A stretch of DNA of 34,611 bases from Bacteroidales bacterium (GTDB lineage Bacteria; Bacteroidota; Bacteroidia; Bacteroidales; Paludibacteraceae): positions 1 through 34,611 of the forward strand of contig SFDZ01000018.1 in assembly GCA_004557405.1 (NCBI GenBank). The letters run 5' to 3'. Of this stretch, positions 1 through 7,161 are shown piece by piece. The position numbers were made by a program, and so were the translations under genes. Below the pieces are notes generated by a model, which worked only from the letters and a program-made list of their open reading frames with translations, ran no database searches and was not told the DNA's origin. The first letter of the stretch is position 1; every line of letters begins with the position of its first letter.

Positions 1-37
1 TTGGCAACGCAGCCGCCACAGTCTTGACTTTTCTTTG

Positions 38-71
38 TTTCGTTTCTTTTGGTCAAGCAAAAGAAATGAAA
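38..71. repeat. Long inverted repeat at the left edge
   Basis: A pyrimidine-rich arm at 38-51 (containing TTTCTTTTG) faces a purine-rich arm at 58-71 (containing CAAAAGAAA) across a six-base loop, giving about 13 pairs with one G-U. It could be the terminator of a gene lying to the left or part of a dispersed intergenic repeat. The first 27 bases may be the tail of such a gene, since one plus frame closes with TGA at 25-27, but too little is present to name it. Confidence 0.5.
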
Positions 72-103
72 GAACCGAGAACCTTAAGGACATAGATTTT
101 TAC

Positions 104-172
104 CCCTAAATCCCCTAAAGGGGACTTGAAGCCATCCTTCTTGAAGCCCTCCTTTAGGAGGGTTTGGGAGGT
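104..172. repeat. Pair of palindromic intergenic repeats
   Basis: Two perfect palindromic hairpins lie close together: CCCCTAAAGGGG at 112-123 and CCCTCCTTTAGGAGGG at 147-162. Each is flanked by a partial echo of itself (CCCCTAAAT before the first, GGTTTGGGAGG after the second). The style matches short dispersed intergenic repeats that I recall from many Bacteroidota genomes. No coding frame crosses them. Downstream, 195-250 is A-rich and holds two copies of CTTAAACATTAAAC (206-219 and 229-242). Confidence 0.55.
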
Positions 173-276
173 AGAAACAAACTCAAGAAAACAACCTTTG
201 AAACTCTTAAACATTAAACCTTGAACCCCTTAAACATTAAACTCTTAAAACCACAAAAAAAATCTTTCAAAAAAAT

Positions 277-307
277 TTTGTCAGTCAAGAAAAATGTTGT
301 AATTTTG
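277..307 (+). promoter_or_regulatory. Bacteroidota-type promoter for rplU-rpmA
   Basis: TTTG at 277-280 and TAATTTTG at 300-307 are separated by 19 nt, matching the phylum's primary sigma factor consensus. Transcription would begin near 311-313, giving a leader of almost 90 nt before rplU. Confidence 0.8.
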
Positions 308-323
308 CAGTCCGATTCGTAAA

Positions 324-369
324 GAGGCCTCAAGCAGCCCTGCCGACAAGAGTTTCGGCATCTCGCCTC
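324..369 (+). promoter_or_regulatory. Structured leader of rplU mRNA
   Basis: Within the rplU leader an outer stem GAGGC/GCCTC (324-328 with 365-369) encloses an inner stem TGCCGA/TCGGCA (341-346 with 355-360). Leaders of ribosomal-protein operons often fold to bind their own product. The position, about 30 nt before the L21 start, suggests that role, but the pairing was found by eye and no family match was tested. Confidence 0.45.
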
Positions 370-399
370 CCGGTCTAACACTAAAAAACTTACAATCAA

Positions 400-714
400 A
401 TGTATGCAATTGTAGAAATCCTTGGACAACAATTCAAGGTAGAAGCGGGACAAAAAGTGTTTGTTCACCGCATGGAAGGAGCCGAACGCGGCTCGAAAGT
501 CGAGTTTGACAAAGTATTGTTAATCGACAACGAAGGTCAAGTGAAAGTTGGCGCACCCGCCGTAGAAGGAGCCAAAGTTGTGGCCGAAATTGTATCGCAC
601 GTGCGTGGCGAAAAAGTGCTTGTGTTCCACAAACGCCGCCGCAAAGGCTATCGCAAGTTGAACGGTCACCGTCAGAACTTCACAGAGATTTTGATTAACG
701 AAATTGTTGCGTAA
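400..714 (+). CDS. rplU: Large ribosomal subunit protein bL21
   Basis: This 104-residue protein is ribosomal protein L21, which binds 23S rRNA in the 50S subunit. It begins MYAIVEILGQQFKVE, as in other L21 proteins, and carries the basic C-terminal signature KRRRKGYRKLNGHRQ (about residues 79-93). Length is normal for the family. The start is fixed by the conserved N-terminus. rpmA follows 19 nt downstream, the usual rplU-rpmA pair, and both are read from the promoter at 277-307 through a structured leader. Confidence 0.98.
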   Translation: MYAIVEILGQQFKVEAGQKVFVHRMEGAERGSKVEFDKVLLIDNEGQVKVGAPAVEGAKVVAEIVSHVRGEKVLVFHKRRRKGYRKLNGHRQNFTEILINEIVA

Positions 715-733
715 CCCTAAAAATTAGAAGAAA

Positions 734-994
734 ATGGCACATAAGAAAGGTGTAGGTAGTTCGAAGAACGGTCGTGAGTCGGAAAGCAAGCGACTCGGAC
801 TGAAGATATTTGGCGGTCAGTTCGCCAAAGCAGGCAACATCATCGTTCGCCAACGCGGCACACGCCACAATCCCGGCGAAAATGTCGGCATGGGCAAAGA
901 CCACACGCTCTTTGCTTTGGTTGACGGTATCGTGGTGTTCACCAAAAAACGCGAGAACAAATCGTACGTGTCGGTTACTCCCATCGAGGCCTAA
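734..994 (+). CDS. rpmA: Large ribosomal subunit protein bL27
   Basis: This 86-residue protein is ribosomal protein L27, whose N-terminus reaches the peptidyl transferase centre. It begins MAHKKGVGSSKNGRESESKRLG, with no N-terminal extension to be cleaved as in Firmicutes. It contains the family signature IIVRQRGTRHNPGENVG (about residues 36-52). It is cotranscribed with rplU and ends about 30 nt before a strong intrinsic terminator. Confidence 0.98.
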   Translation: MAHKKGVGSSKNGRESESKRLGLKIFGGQFAKAGNIIVRQRGTRHNPGENVGMGKDHTLFALVDGIVVFTKKRENKSYVSVTPIEA

Positions 995-1026
995 TCGCGC
1001 ACTGTAACACGATAGTACATACTTGA

Positions 1027-1054
1027 AATCCCGTTCGATTGAACGGGATTTTTT
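1027..1054 (+). terminator. Intrinsic terminator of rplU-rpmA
   Basis: A perfect ten-pair stem, AATCCCGTTC (1027-1036) with GAACGGGATT (1041-1050), has a GATT loop and runs into a T tract. It ends the rplU-rpmA transcript. The A run on the other side means it could also serve the convergent minus-strand gene ending at 1079. Confidence 0.9.
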
Positions 1055-1078
1055 GTTTGTGTGCCCTACTCTGCCGTT

Positions 1079-1408
1079 TCAGACACCAAAATCGATGTCG
1101 ATGTCGTATTTGCCTTTTGTGGTCGGTTCGGGTTGCTCGTCGGCAGCATGCACAAACGCCATCACATCTTGCAACGCGTCGGCAAACTTGCCAAAATCCT
1201 CCTGATAGAGAAAAATTTTGTGTTTTTCGAATGTCGGCGGCACACCTTCGCCCTCGGGCGACACTATTTTTTTGCTTTCGGTGATGGCCACAAACAACTC
1301 CTGATTACGATTGCGTTTGACATCGAGATAGTAGATGCGTTTGCCGGCTTTCACGGCACGCGAAAAGATGATGTCCTGCTCCTGCCGACCTTTGTCCTGA
1401 TGTTCCAT
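1079..1408 (-). CDS. PUR family DNA/RNA-binding protein (DUF3276)
   Basis: The 109-residue product starting MEHQDKGRQEQD matches the DUF3276 group of small Bacteroidota proteins related to the PUR-alpha single-stranded nucleic acid-binding fold. The recognisable core is IIFSRAVKAGKRIYYLDVK followed by FVAITESKK and FEKHKIFLYQEDFGKF. The frame stays open upstream to 1519, but homologues begin close to the MEHQ methionine and the extension would cover the promoter, so I place the start at 1408. Its biological role is not established. It stands alone, convergent with rpmA and divergent from the TPP-controlled receptor. Confidence 0.85.
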   Translation of the reverse strand: MEHQDKGRQEQDIIFSRAVKAGKRIYYLDVKRNRNQELFVAITESKKIVSPEGEGVPPTFEKHKIFLYQEDFGKFADALQDVMAFVHAADEQPEPTTKGKYDIDIDFGV

Positions 1409-1434
1409 GGTTGAATCTGCTACTATTTTTATTG

Positions 1435-1466
1435 CAAAATTCTGCTTTTTTGGCGATGTACACAAC
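1435..1466 (-). promoter_or_regulatory. Promoter for the PUR-like gene
   Basis: Read on the minus strand, GTTG (1466-1463) and GAATTTTG (1442-1435) are 20 nt apart. The second element differs from TAnnTTTG at its first base only, so this is a moderate match. It supports a start for the gene at 1408. Confidence 0.5.
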
Positions 1467-1537
1467 ATTTTCGGGCATAAGATATGAACAATGCACACTT
1501 TTTGCCGATTGTGTGCCATAGTCCGAACATTTTTTTG

Positions 1538-1545
1538 TAACTTTG
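1538..1545 (+). promoter_or_regulatory. Promoter (-7 element) of the TPP riboswitch transcript
   Basis: TAACTTTG matches the Bacteroidota -7 element, and transcription would start about 1549-1551, just before the TPP aptamer. No good TTTG lies 19-21 nt upstream; the nearest is TGTG at 1512-1515. Confidence 0.65.
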
Positions 1546-1553
1546 CAGCCGAA

Positions 1554-1626
1554 TTTTTGGGGGTGCCCGTTGTGGGCTGAGATTATACCCTTTGAACCTG
1601 CGCGGGCAATGCCGCGAAGGGAAAAA
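1554..1626 (+). promoter_or_regulatory. TPP (thiamine pyrophosphate) riboswitch aptamer
   Basis: The conserved THI-element blocks occur in order: GGGGTGCC at 1560-1567, GGCTGAGA at 1575-1582, ATACCC at 1585-1590, TGAACCTG at 1593-1600, and AATGCC followed by GCGAAGGGAA at 1608-1622. The closing P1 helix can form between the T run at 1554-1558 and the A run at 1622-1627. The aptamer senses thiamine pyrophosphate, and here it precedes a TonB-dependent receptor by about 85 nt. Confidence 0.95.
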
Positions 1627-1654
1627 AGCCGCAATCGGCACGCACACCGGCGTG

Positions 1655-1703
1655 CGCCTCCAAAACACACTATAAGATGTAATAAACACAAAAAAATTGG
1701 AGG
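1655..1703 (+). promoter_or_regulatory. Translational expression platform of the TPP riboswitch
   Basis: CCTCCAA at 1657-1663 is an exact complement of the Shine-Dalgarno sequence TTGGAGG at 1697-1703. The same anti-SD segment, extended to 1655-1665, can pair instead with 1555-1565 at the 5' side of the aptamer (11 pairs, two of them G-U). Folding of the aptamer with TPP would free the anti-SD to hide the ribosome site. A separate hairpin, GCACGC/GCGTGC (1638-1643 with 1650-1655), overlaps the edge of this region. Confidence 0.7.
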
Positions 1704-1710
1704 TTTTTCT

Positions 1711-3966
1711 ATGAAAAAAGTATTTTTACTCGCGTTGTTGGCCGCCCCGCTGACCGTATGGGCGCAAGCAGAAGTCAACCCCGACAGCGTGGTTACGTTC
1801 GGCGAATTGGAAGAGATTGTGGTGTCGTCCACTCGTCTGCAAAGCGCCACGCCCATCACCACCCAACAACTATCGTCCGCCGACTTGCAACAACAAAACA
1901 CCGGCGTGAACCTGCCCTACCTGCTGCAAAGCACGCCATCGCTCGTCGTTACCAGCGACGACGGCTTGGGCGTGGGCTACACCTATTTCCGCGTGCGCGG
2001 CACCGACCAAAGCCGTATCAACATGACGATAAACGGCGTGCCGCTGAACGACAGCGAGTCGCAAACCGTGTTTTGGGTGAATATGACCGACATGGCCTCG
2101 TCGATGCAGAGCGTGAACGTACAACGCGGCGTCGGCACATCGACCAACGGCGCATCGGCTTTCGGTGCATCGGTGAACATGCAAACCGACAAAGCGACCT
2201 CGTCGCCCTTCGCCCGCCTGACATTCAACGGCGGTATGTACAACACGTTTCGCGAGAGCGCAAAAATCGGTACCGGCCTGATGGACAACGGATTCGCATT
2301 CGACGCACGTTTTTCGAAAGTGAATAGCGACGGCTACCTCGAACGCGCCACCAGCGACCTCTATTCGTACTACGCATCCGGCGCATGGTACGGCGACAAC
2401 ACCATGGTGAAACTGATGCTGTTTGGCGGCCACGAAAAAACCTACATGGCGTGGGACGGCGTGGACTACGAAACAGCCTACGGCATCGATGGCGCCAACC
2501 GCCGCTACAATCCCGCCGGCAGTTACACCGACGACAACGGCAACACCGCCTACTACGACAATCAGACCGACAACTACGACCAACAGCATGTGCAACTGCA
2601 TGTATCACACCAATTTACGCCAAATTGGACACTCAACGCCGCGCTGCACTACACGCACGGCGGCGGCTACTACGAACAATACAAAGTGGATAAAAAATTG
2701 GCCAACTACGGGCTCGAAAACACCATCGACACCGCCGGCAACACCATCAAACGCACCGACCTTGTCAACCAAAAACATCTCGATAACCATTTCTACGGCG
2801 GCGTTGTGGCCGTAAGTTACGCCAACAGCCATGTGCAAACCTCGTTGGGCGGCGCCGTCAACAACTACCAAGGCGCACATTGGGGCAACGTGATTTGGGC
2901 ACGCAACTACGACCGTCTGCCACTCGGCCACGAATACTACCGCAACAACGCCAATAAATTCGACGCTAACGTTTACATCAAGGCTAATTGGCAGGTTATC
3001 AAAGGATTAAATCTTTACGGCGACCTACAATACCGCCACATCGACTATCGCATCGACGGCATCAACGACGAGGATTTGGCCGAAATTCCGATTCACGAAA
3101 AATTCCACTTTTTCAACCCGAAAGCCGGCCTTTCGTACAGCGACAAAGGACATACAGCCTACTTTAATTTTGCCATCGCCAACCGCGAACCCAACCGCAA
3201 AAACTACACCGAAGCCGGCCCCAACGACGCGCCCACATCCGAACGCCTGTACGACTACGAACTCGGCTACAACTACACACACCGCATTTTCAACGCCGGC
3301 ATCAACCTCTACCTGATGGACTACGACAACCAACTTGTATTGACCGGCAAAATCAGCGACACGGGCGCCTATCTGACCAAAAACGTGAAAGATAGTTACC
3401 GCACCGGCATCGAACTCGTCGTCGGCGTACAACCCTGCGCATGGTTCCGTTGGGACGGTAACCTGACACTGAGCCGCAACAAAATCATCAATTTCAGCGA
3501 CTGGGTGGACGATTGGGATGCCGATTGGGACGATCCGGAAGTAGCAGCCAACGGCGGACAAGTGTTGGTAGACTACGGCACCACCGACATCGCCTACTCG
3601 CCAAACATCACGGCAGGCAGCAGTTTTCAGTTCGACATCAAAGGATTCTGCGCCATACTGCAAACCAACTATGTAGGCAAACAATACCTTGACAACACCC
3701 AAAACGAAGCCGCCATGCTGAAAGGCTACTGCGTGAGCAACCTGCACTTGGCCTACACTGTGCCGATAAAAAAAGTCATCAAAGAGTTGACCTTCTCGGT
3801 ACAGATGAACAACTTGTTCGACACCAAATACGCTTCGAACGGCGGGGCATACAGTTATTTCTACGAATCCGGAAAACAATACACGCCCGACCGCCAGCAA
3901 TACACACCATGGTATTACGCACAAGCCGGATTCAACATACACGGCGGTTTCAGCATCGCATTCTGA
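1711..3966 (+). CDS. TonB-dependent outer membrane receptor, probable thiamine transporter
   Basis: The 751-residue product has a signal peptide (MKKVFLLALLAAPLTVWAQ, cut after about residue 19), then a TonB-box-like stretch FGELEEIVVSS near residues 30-40. A plug domain with FRVRGTDQSRINMTINGVPLND follows, and then a long beta-barrel ending in phenylalanine (GGFSIAF). There is no N-terminal carboxypeptidase-like domain, so it is not a SusC-type receptor. It should take up a ligand across the outer membrane using TonB energy. The upstream TPP riboswitch points to thiamine or a derivative as substrate; that is inference from regulation. The frame is open from 1543, but the signal peptide and the ribosome site TTGGAGG (1697-1703) fix the start at 1711. 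No inner-membrane partner such as PnuT follows. Confidence 0.9.
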   Translation: MKKVFLLALLAAPLTVWAQAEVNPDSVVTFGELEEIVVSSTRLQSATPITTQQLSSADLQQQNTGVNLPYLLQSTPSLVVTSDDGLGVGYTYFRVRGTDQSRINMTINGVPLNDSESQTVFWVNMTDMASSMQSVNVQRGVGTSTNGASAFGASVNMQTDKATSSPFARLTFNGGMYNTFRESAKIGTGLMDNGFAFDARFSKVNSDGYLERATSDLYSYYASGAWYGDNTMVKLMLFGGHEKTYMAWDGVDYETAYGIDGANRRYNPAGSYTDDNGNTAYYDNQTDNYDQQHVQLHVSHQFTPNWTLNAALHYTHGGGYYEQYKVDKKLANYGLENTIDTAGNTIKRTDLVNQKHLDNHFYGGVVAVSYANSHVQTSLGGAVNNYQGAHWGNVIWARNYDRLPLGHEYYRNNANKFDANVYIKANWQVIKGLNLYGDLQYRHIDYRIDGINDEDLAEIPIHEKFHFFNPKAGLSYSDKGHTAYFNFAIANREPNRKNYTEAGPNDAPTSERLYDYELGYNYTHRIFNAGINLYLMDYDNQLVLTGKISDTGAYLTKNVKDSYRTGIELVVGVQPCAWFRWDGNLTLSRNKIINFSDWVDDWDADWDDPEVAANGGQVLVDYGTTDIAYSPNITAGSSFQFDIKGFCAILQTNYVGKQYLDNTQNEAAMLKGYCVSNLHLAYTVPIKKVIKELTFSVQMNNLFDTKYASNGGAYSYFYESGKQYTPDRQQYTPWYYAQAGFNIHGGFSIAF

Positions 3967-3982
3967 TGACACAGTGCCACGC

Positions 3983-4021
3983 AAAAAAAGCGTTATTTCG
4001 ATACGGAGTAACGCTTTTTTT
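3983..4021. terminator. Intrinsic terminator of the thiamine receptor gene
   Basis: AAAAAAAGCGTTA (3983-3995) pairs perfectly with TAACGCTTTTTTT (4009-4021), so A and T runs flank a GC core and the structure could work in both directions. It separates the riboswitch-controlled receptor gene from the next gene. Confidence 0.85.
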
Positions 4022-4024
4022 ATG

Positions 4025-4032
4025 TACCTTTG
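4025..4032 (+). promoter_or_regulatory. Promoter (-7 element) close to the PhnP-like gene
   Basis: TACCTTTG matches the -7 consensus and ends only five bases before the ATG at 4038, so the mRNA would be nearly leaderless. The -33 region falls in the terminator hairpin and has no good TTTG. Confidence 0.55.
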
Positions 4033-4037
4033 CAGCC

Positions 4038-4817
4038 ATGAAAATCACATTTCTCGGCACAGGCACATCGTGCGGCGTACCGCAAGTAGGTTGCACCTGC
4101 CCCGTCTGCACATCGACCGACCCGCACGACGACCGGCTGCGCAGTTCGGTGCTCGTCGATACGGCACACAACCATCTGCTCATCGACTGCGGCCCCGACT
4201 TCCGGCAGCAGATGCGGCGACAACCATTCCGCAAACTCGACGCCATACTGATTACGCACGAGCACTTCGACCACGTCGGCGGCCTCGACGAACTACTGCC
4301 GTTCTGCGTCTTCGGTCCCATCGACATCTACGCCGAACAACGCGTGTGCGACGCCCTGCAACAACGTCTGTCGTATCTGTTCCGCGAGCCAATGCCCGGC
4401 GGCGGCATTCCGCAACTACGTCTGCACACCATCGACGAACGCCCATTCGACCTCAACGGCGACACCATCGTCCCGATACGTTTGATGCACGGCCGGTTGC
4501 CGATTCTCGGGTACCGCATAGCCGACACAGCCTACCTCACCGACGTCAGCACCATTCCCGAAAGCGAGTTTTGCAAACTGCAGCAACTCGACACGCTGAT
4601 ACTCGATGCGCTGCGCAATTGGGAACATCCCAGCCACGAAACCCTCGACGATGCATTGGCACACATCGCCCGCCTGCAACCGCGCCAAGCCCTGCTCACG
4701 CACATTTGCCACCACTTTGGCCGCCACGCCGACATCGAGCCGACACTGCCTGCAAACGTCCGCATAGCCTACGACGGACTGCAGATTTGCTGCAACGACA
4801 CAAAAAATTACACCTAA
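4038..4817 (+). CDS. MBL-fold metallo-hydrolase, PhnP-like
   Basis: The 259-residue protein has a metallo-beta-lactamase fold with the metal motif THEHFDH (His74, His76, Asp78, His79). It also has the cysteine motif GCTCPVC (residues 18-24), typical of the PhnP branch, where cysteines hold a structural zinc. PhnP of E. coli is a cyclic phosphodiesterase in phosphonate breakdown. Here no phosphonate genes are nearby, so the substrate is open. The N-terminus MKITFLGTGTSCGVPQ is typical, which fixes the start at 4038 although the frame is open from 3909. It is transcribed separately from its neighbours. Confidence 0.85.
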   Translation: MKITFLGTGTSCGVPQVGCTCPVCTSTDPHDDRLRSSVLVDTAHNHLLIDCGPDFRQQMRRQPFRKLDAILITHEHFDHVGGLDELLPFCVFGPIDIYAEQRVCDALQQRLSYLFREPMPGGGIPQLRLHTIDERPFDLNGDTIVPIRLMHGRLPILGYRIADTAYLTDVSTIPESEFCKLQQLDTLILDALRNWEHPSHETLDDALAHIARLQPRQALLTHICHHFGRHADIEPTLPANVRIAYDGLQICCNDTKNYT

Positions 4818-4820
4818 ACA

Positions 4821-4852
4821 TTTGCAACGCTCCCAAATTTTATGTAATTTTG
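4821..4852 (+). promoter_or_regulatory. Promoter of the sigma-54 activator-lptE unit
   Basis: TTTG (4821-4824) and TAATTTTG (4845-4852) are spaced by 20 nt, an excellent match to the Bacteroidota consensus, about 30 nt before the ATG at 4882. Confidence 0.8.
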
Positions 4853-4881
4853 TCAGTTCAAACTGAAATCTTGTCATATTT

Positions 4882-6144
4882 ATGCAAGCAACTGAAATTC
4901 AAGCCGTAAAACAACGTTTCGGCATCATAGGCATTTCGGCAGCGCTCAACCACGCCATCGACATCGCCGTGCAAGTGGCGCCCACCGACCTTTCGGTGCT
5001 GATAACCGGCGAAAGCGGCGTCGGCAAAGAAAAATTTCCGCAAATAATTCACCAATACAGTCCGCGCAAGCACAACGCCTACATAGCCGTGAACTGCGGC
5101 GCCATACCCGAAGGTACCATCGACAGCGAACTGTTCGGCCACGAAAAAGGTGCATTCACCAGCGCCACCAGCGACCGCAAAGGCTACTTCGAAGTGGCCG
5201 ACGGCGGCACCATTTTTTTGGACGAAGTAGGCGAACTGCCGTTATCGACCCAAGTGCGCCTGCTGCGCGTATTGGAAGCCGGCGAATTTATGCGCGTCGG
5301 GTCGTCGAAAGTGCAAAAAACTAACGTGCGCGTCGTAGCCGCCACCAACCTAAACATGCAGGAAGCCATACGCGAAGGGCGTTTCCGCGAAGACCTGTTC
5401 TACCGCCTGAACGCCGTGCCGATACACATTCCGCCGCTGCGCGAACGCAAAGAAGACATCCCACTGCTGTTCCGCAAATTCGCTGCCGACTTTGCCGAAA
5501 AATACAACATGCCCGTGGTGAAACTGACCGACGAAGCACAAAACATGCTCAAAAACTACTATTGGAAAGGCAACATTCGCCAACTGAAAAACATCACGGA
5601 ACAAATTTCGGTCATCGAGCAAGAGCGCACCATCGCCCCCGAAGCCATGCGCCGCTACCTGCCCGCCAACGAGCAAACAGCACTGCCCACGCTATTCGGA
5701 CACTCCAACGAACACGAGAGCAAATCGTTCAACAACGAACGCGAAATACTCTACCAAGTGCTGTTCGACATGAAAAAAGACATGAACGACCTGAAAAAAT
5801 TGGTCAACGACATCATGGCCGGCGACACACACACGCACGACTACCCAACCCACTTTGCGCCCGCGCCCATGCCCACACCGACCTATTCGGACACAGCCGA
5901 AGAGCCACAACCCGACGTCATCAACATAGTGCCCGCCACAGGCAAACAAAAACTGATGCACAACCGCCAAGTGGAAGACACCGAAGAGTATGTCGAAGAA
6001 TCACTCTCGCTCATCGATGCCGAAAAAGATATGATAATCAAGGCCTTGGAGCGCCACAAAGGCAAACGCAAATATGCAGCGCAAGACCTGCACATCTCCG
6101 AACGCACACTCTACCGCAAAATCAAAGAATACGGAATAGAATAA
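4882..6144 (+). CDS. Sigma-54-interacting AAA+ transcriptional activator
   Basis: This 420-residue protein is a bacterial enhancer-binding protein without an N-terminal receiver domain. The AAA+ core shows Walker A GESGVGKE (residues 43-50), Walker B GTIFLDEVGE (about 113-122) and the FREDLFYRL segment with arginine-finger residues. A Fis-type helix-turn-helix lies at the end (KYAAQDLHISERTLYRKIKEYG). The sigma-54 contact loop reads GAFTSA at 90-95 rather than GAFTGA. A low-complexity linker rich in His, Pro and Thr (about 300-350) joins the core to the DNA-binding end. It sits 11 nt ahead of lptE. I recall the same order in other Bacteroidales, which suggests a link to envelope control, but its targets cannot be read from here. 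Confidence 0.9.
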   Translation: MQATEIQAVKQRFGIIGISAALNHAIDIAVQVAPTDLSVLITGESGVGKEKFPQIIHQYSPRKHNAYIAVNCGAIPEGTIDSELFGHEKGAFTSATSDRKGYFEVADGGTIFLDEVGELPLSTQVRLLRVLEAGEFMRVGSSKVQKTNVRVVAATNLNMQEAIREGRFREDLFYRLNAVPIHIPPLRERKEDIPLLFRKFAADFAEKYNMPVVKLTDEAQNMLKNYYWKGNIRQLKNITEQISVIEQERTIAPEAMRRYLPANEQTALPTLFGHSNEHESKSFNNEREILYQVLFDMKKDMNDLKKLVNDIMAGDTHTHDYPTHFAPAPMPTPTYSDTAEEPQPDVINIVPATGKQKLMHNRQVEDTEEYVEESLSLIDAEKDMIIKALERHKGKRKYAAQDLHISERTLYRKIKEYGIE

Positions 6145-6155
6145 ACGCCACACGC

Positions 6156-6662
6156 ATGAAACGCCTCATTTTTTTCGCCATCGCCGCAGCCATCGTGGCC
6201 GCATCGTGCACCGTTTCGTACAAATTCAACGGTGCCTCAATCGACTACAGCAAAGTGCGCAGCATCGCCGTCATCGACTTCACCAACCAAGCCACGCTGG
6301 TCAATCCGTCGCTGGTAAACAACTTCAACGACGCACTGAAAGACGCCTACAACAAGCAAACACGCCTCGAACAGGTGCGCCGCAACGGCGACTTGCAAGT
6401 CGAAGGCGAAATCACCACCTACGCCATCACGCCGCTATCCATCGGTGCCGATGCCTACGCCAGCGAAAACCGCCTGACCATCGGCGTGCGCGTCCGTTTT
6501 GCCAACAACACCAACCCCGACGAAGACTTCGAACGCACATTCTCGGCAAACCGCACATTTGCCAGCACCTCGACACTCGAAGAGGTGCAAGACCAACTCT
6601 GCGAAGAGATGATTGAAGAACTTGTCGATCAGATTTTCAACGCCACAGTAGCCAACTGGTAA
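6156..6662 (+). CDS. lptE: LPS-assembly lipoprotein LptE
   Basis: The 168-residue product has a lipoprotein signal peptide ending AASC, with Cys18 as the lipidated residue. It then shows the Bacteroidota LptE pattern: YKFNGASIDYSKVRSIAV near the start, LQVEGEITTYAITPL in the middle and an acidic, amphipathic C-terminus. LptE plugs and assembles LptD, the outer-membrane LPS translocon. The frame is open upstream inside the activator gene, but the signal peptide sets the start at 6156. It is cotranscribed with the activator, and secG with its own promoter lies downstream. Confidence 0.88.
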   Translation: MKRLIFFAIAAAIVAASCTVSYKFNGASIDYSKVRSIAVIDFTNQATLVNPSLVNNFNDALKDAYNKQTRLEQVRRNGDLQVEGEITTYAITPLSIGADAYASENRLTIGVRVRFANNTNPDEDFERTFSANRTFASTSTLEEVQDQLCEEMIEELVDQIFNATVANW

Positions 6663-6734
6663 ACACAAAATAGCATCGTAACACACTATAAAACAGATTA
6701 TTACACAAAACAACGCAAGATTTCGACAAAAATA

Positions 6735-6766
6735 ATTGGTAAAATCAAAAAAAAGCCGTAATTTTG
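6735..6766 (+). promoter_or_regulatory. Promoter of secG-tRNA-Tyr
   Basis: ATTG (6735-6738) and TAATTTTG (6759-6766) are 20 nt apart and lie about 33 nt before secG. No terminator was seen after lptE, so read-through from that unit is also possible. Confidence 0.75.
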
Positions 6767-6799
6767 CAGTCCGAATTTTTAGATTAACCGAACAGCATT

Positions 6800-7129
6800 A
6801 TGTATTTGCTTTTAACAATCCTTGCAGTAGCAGCATCGGTCATCTTGGTGCTGATAGTTTTGGTGCAAAACTCCAAAGGTGGTGGTTTGGCATCGTCGTT
6901 CTCGAGTTCAAACCAAATTATGGGTGTTCGCAAAACGACCGATTTTCTCGAAAAAACCACTTGGACACTGATTGCTTTCATCGTTGTATGTTGCGTTTTT
7001 GCAACAGGCGTACACGATGGTAGCGCCGTGGCATCGACCTCCGAGATAGCCGAACAAGCCGAAGCCGTGCAACAAGAGAGCGCTCAAGCGCCGGCCGCAC
7101 CGTTCGACGAAGCTGCACCTGCAGAATAA
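6800..7129 (+). CDS. secG: Preprotein translocase subunit SecG
   Basis: The 109-residue protein has the SecG plan: a first membrane helix (MYLLLTILAVAASVILVLIV), the loop LVQNSKGGGLASSF, which is the family signature, and a second helix (about residues 55-70). A polar tail rich in Ala and Glu ends it. SecG assists the SecYEG channel in the inner membrane. tRNA-Tyr begins only 32 nt after the stop codon with no terminator or promoter between, so the two are probably on one transcript. Confidence 0.93.
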   Translation: MYLLLTILAVAASVILVLIVLVQNSKGGGLASSFSSSNQIMGVRKTTDFLEKTTWTLIAFIVVCCVFATGVHDGSAVASTSEIAEQAEAVQQESAQAPAAPFDEAAPAE

Positions 7130-7161
7130 CACACATAAAGTCGCCGTCGATCAACGACTTC

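Noticed and set aside
1543..1710. Extending the receptor gene upstream to 1543
   Set aside because: That segment is the TPP riboswitch, and the ATG at 1711 has both a ribosome site and a signal peptide.
3025..3984. A 319-codon minus-strand frame inside the TonB-dependent receptor gene
   Set aside because: It is antisense to a well-supported beta-barrel gene and has no promoter, ribosome site or recognisable sequence.
4882..5170. Treating the activator as a NtrC-type response regulator
   Set aside because: The AAA+ domain begins almost at the N-terminus and there is no receiver domain or phosphorylatable Asp.
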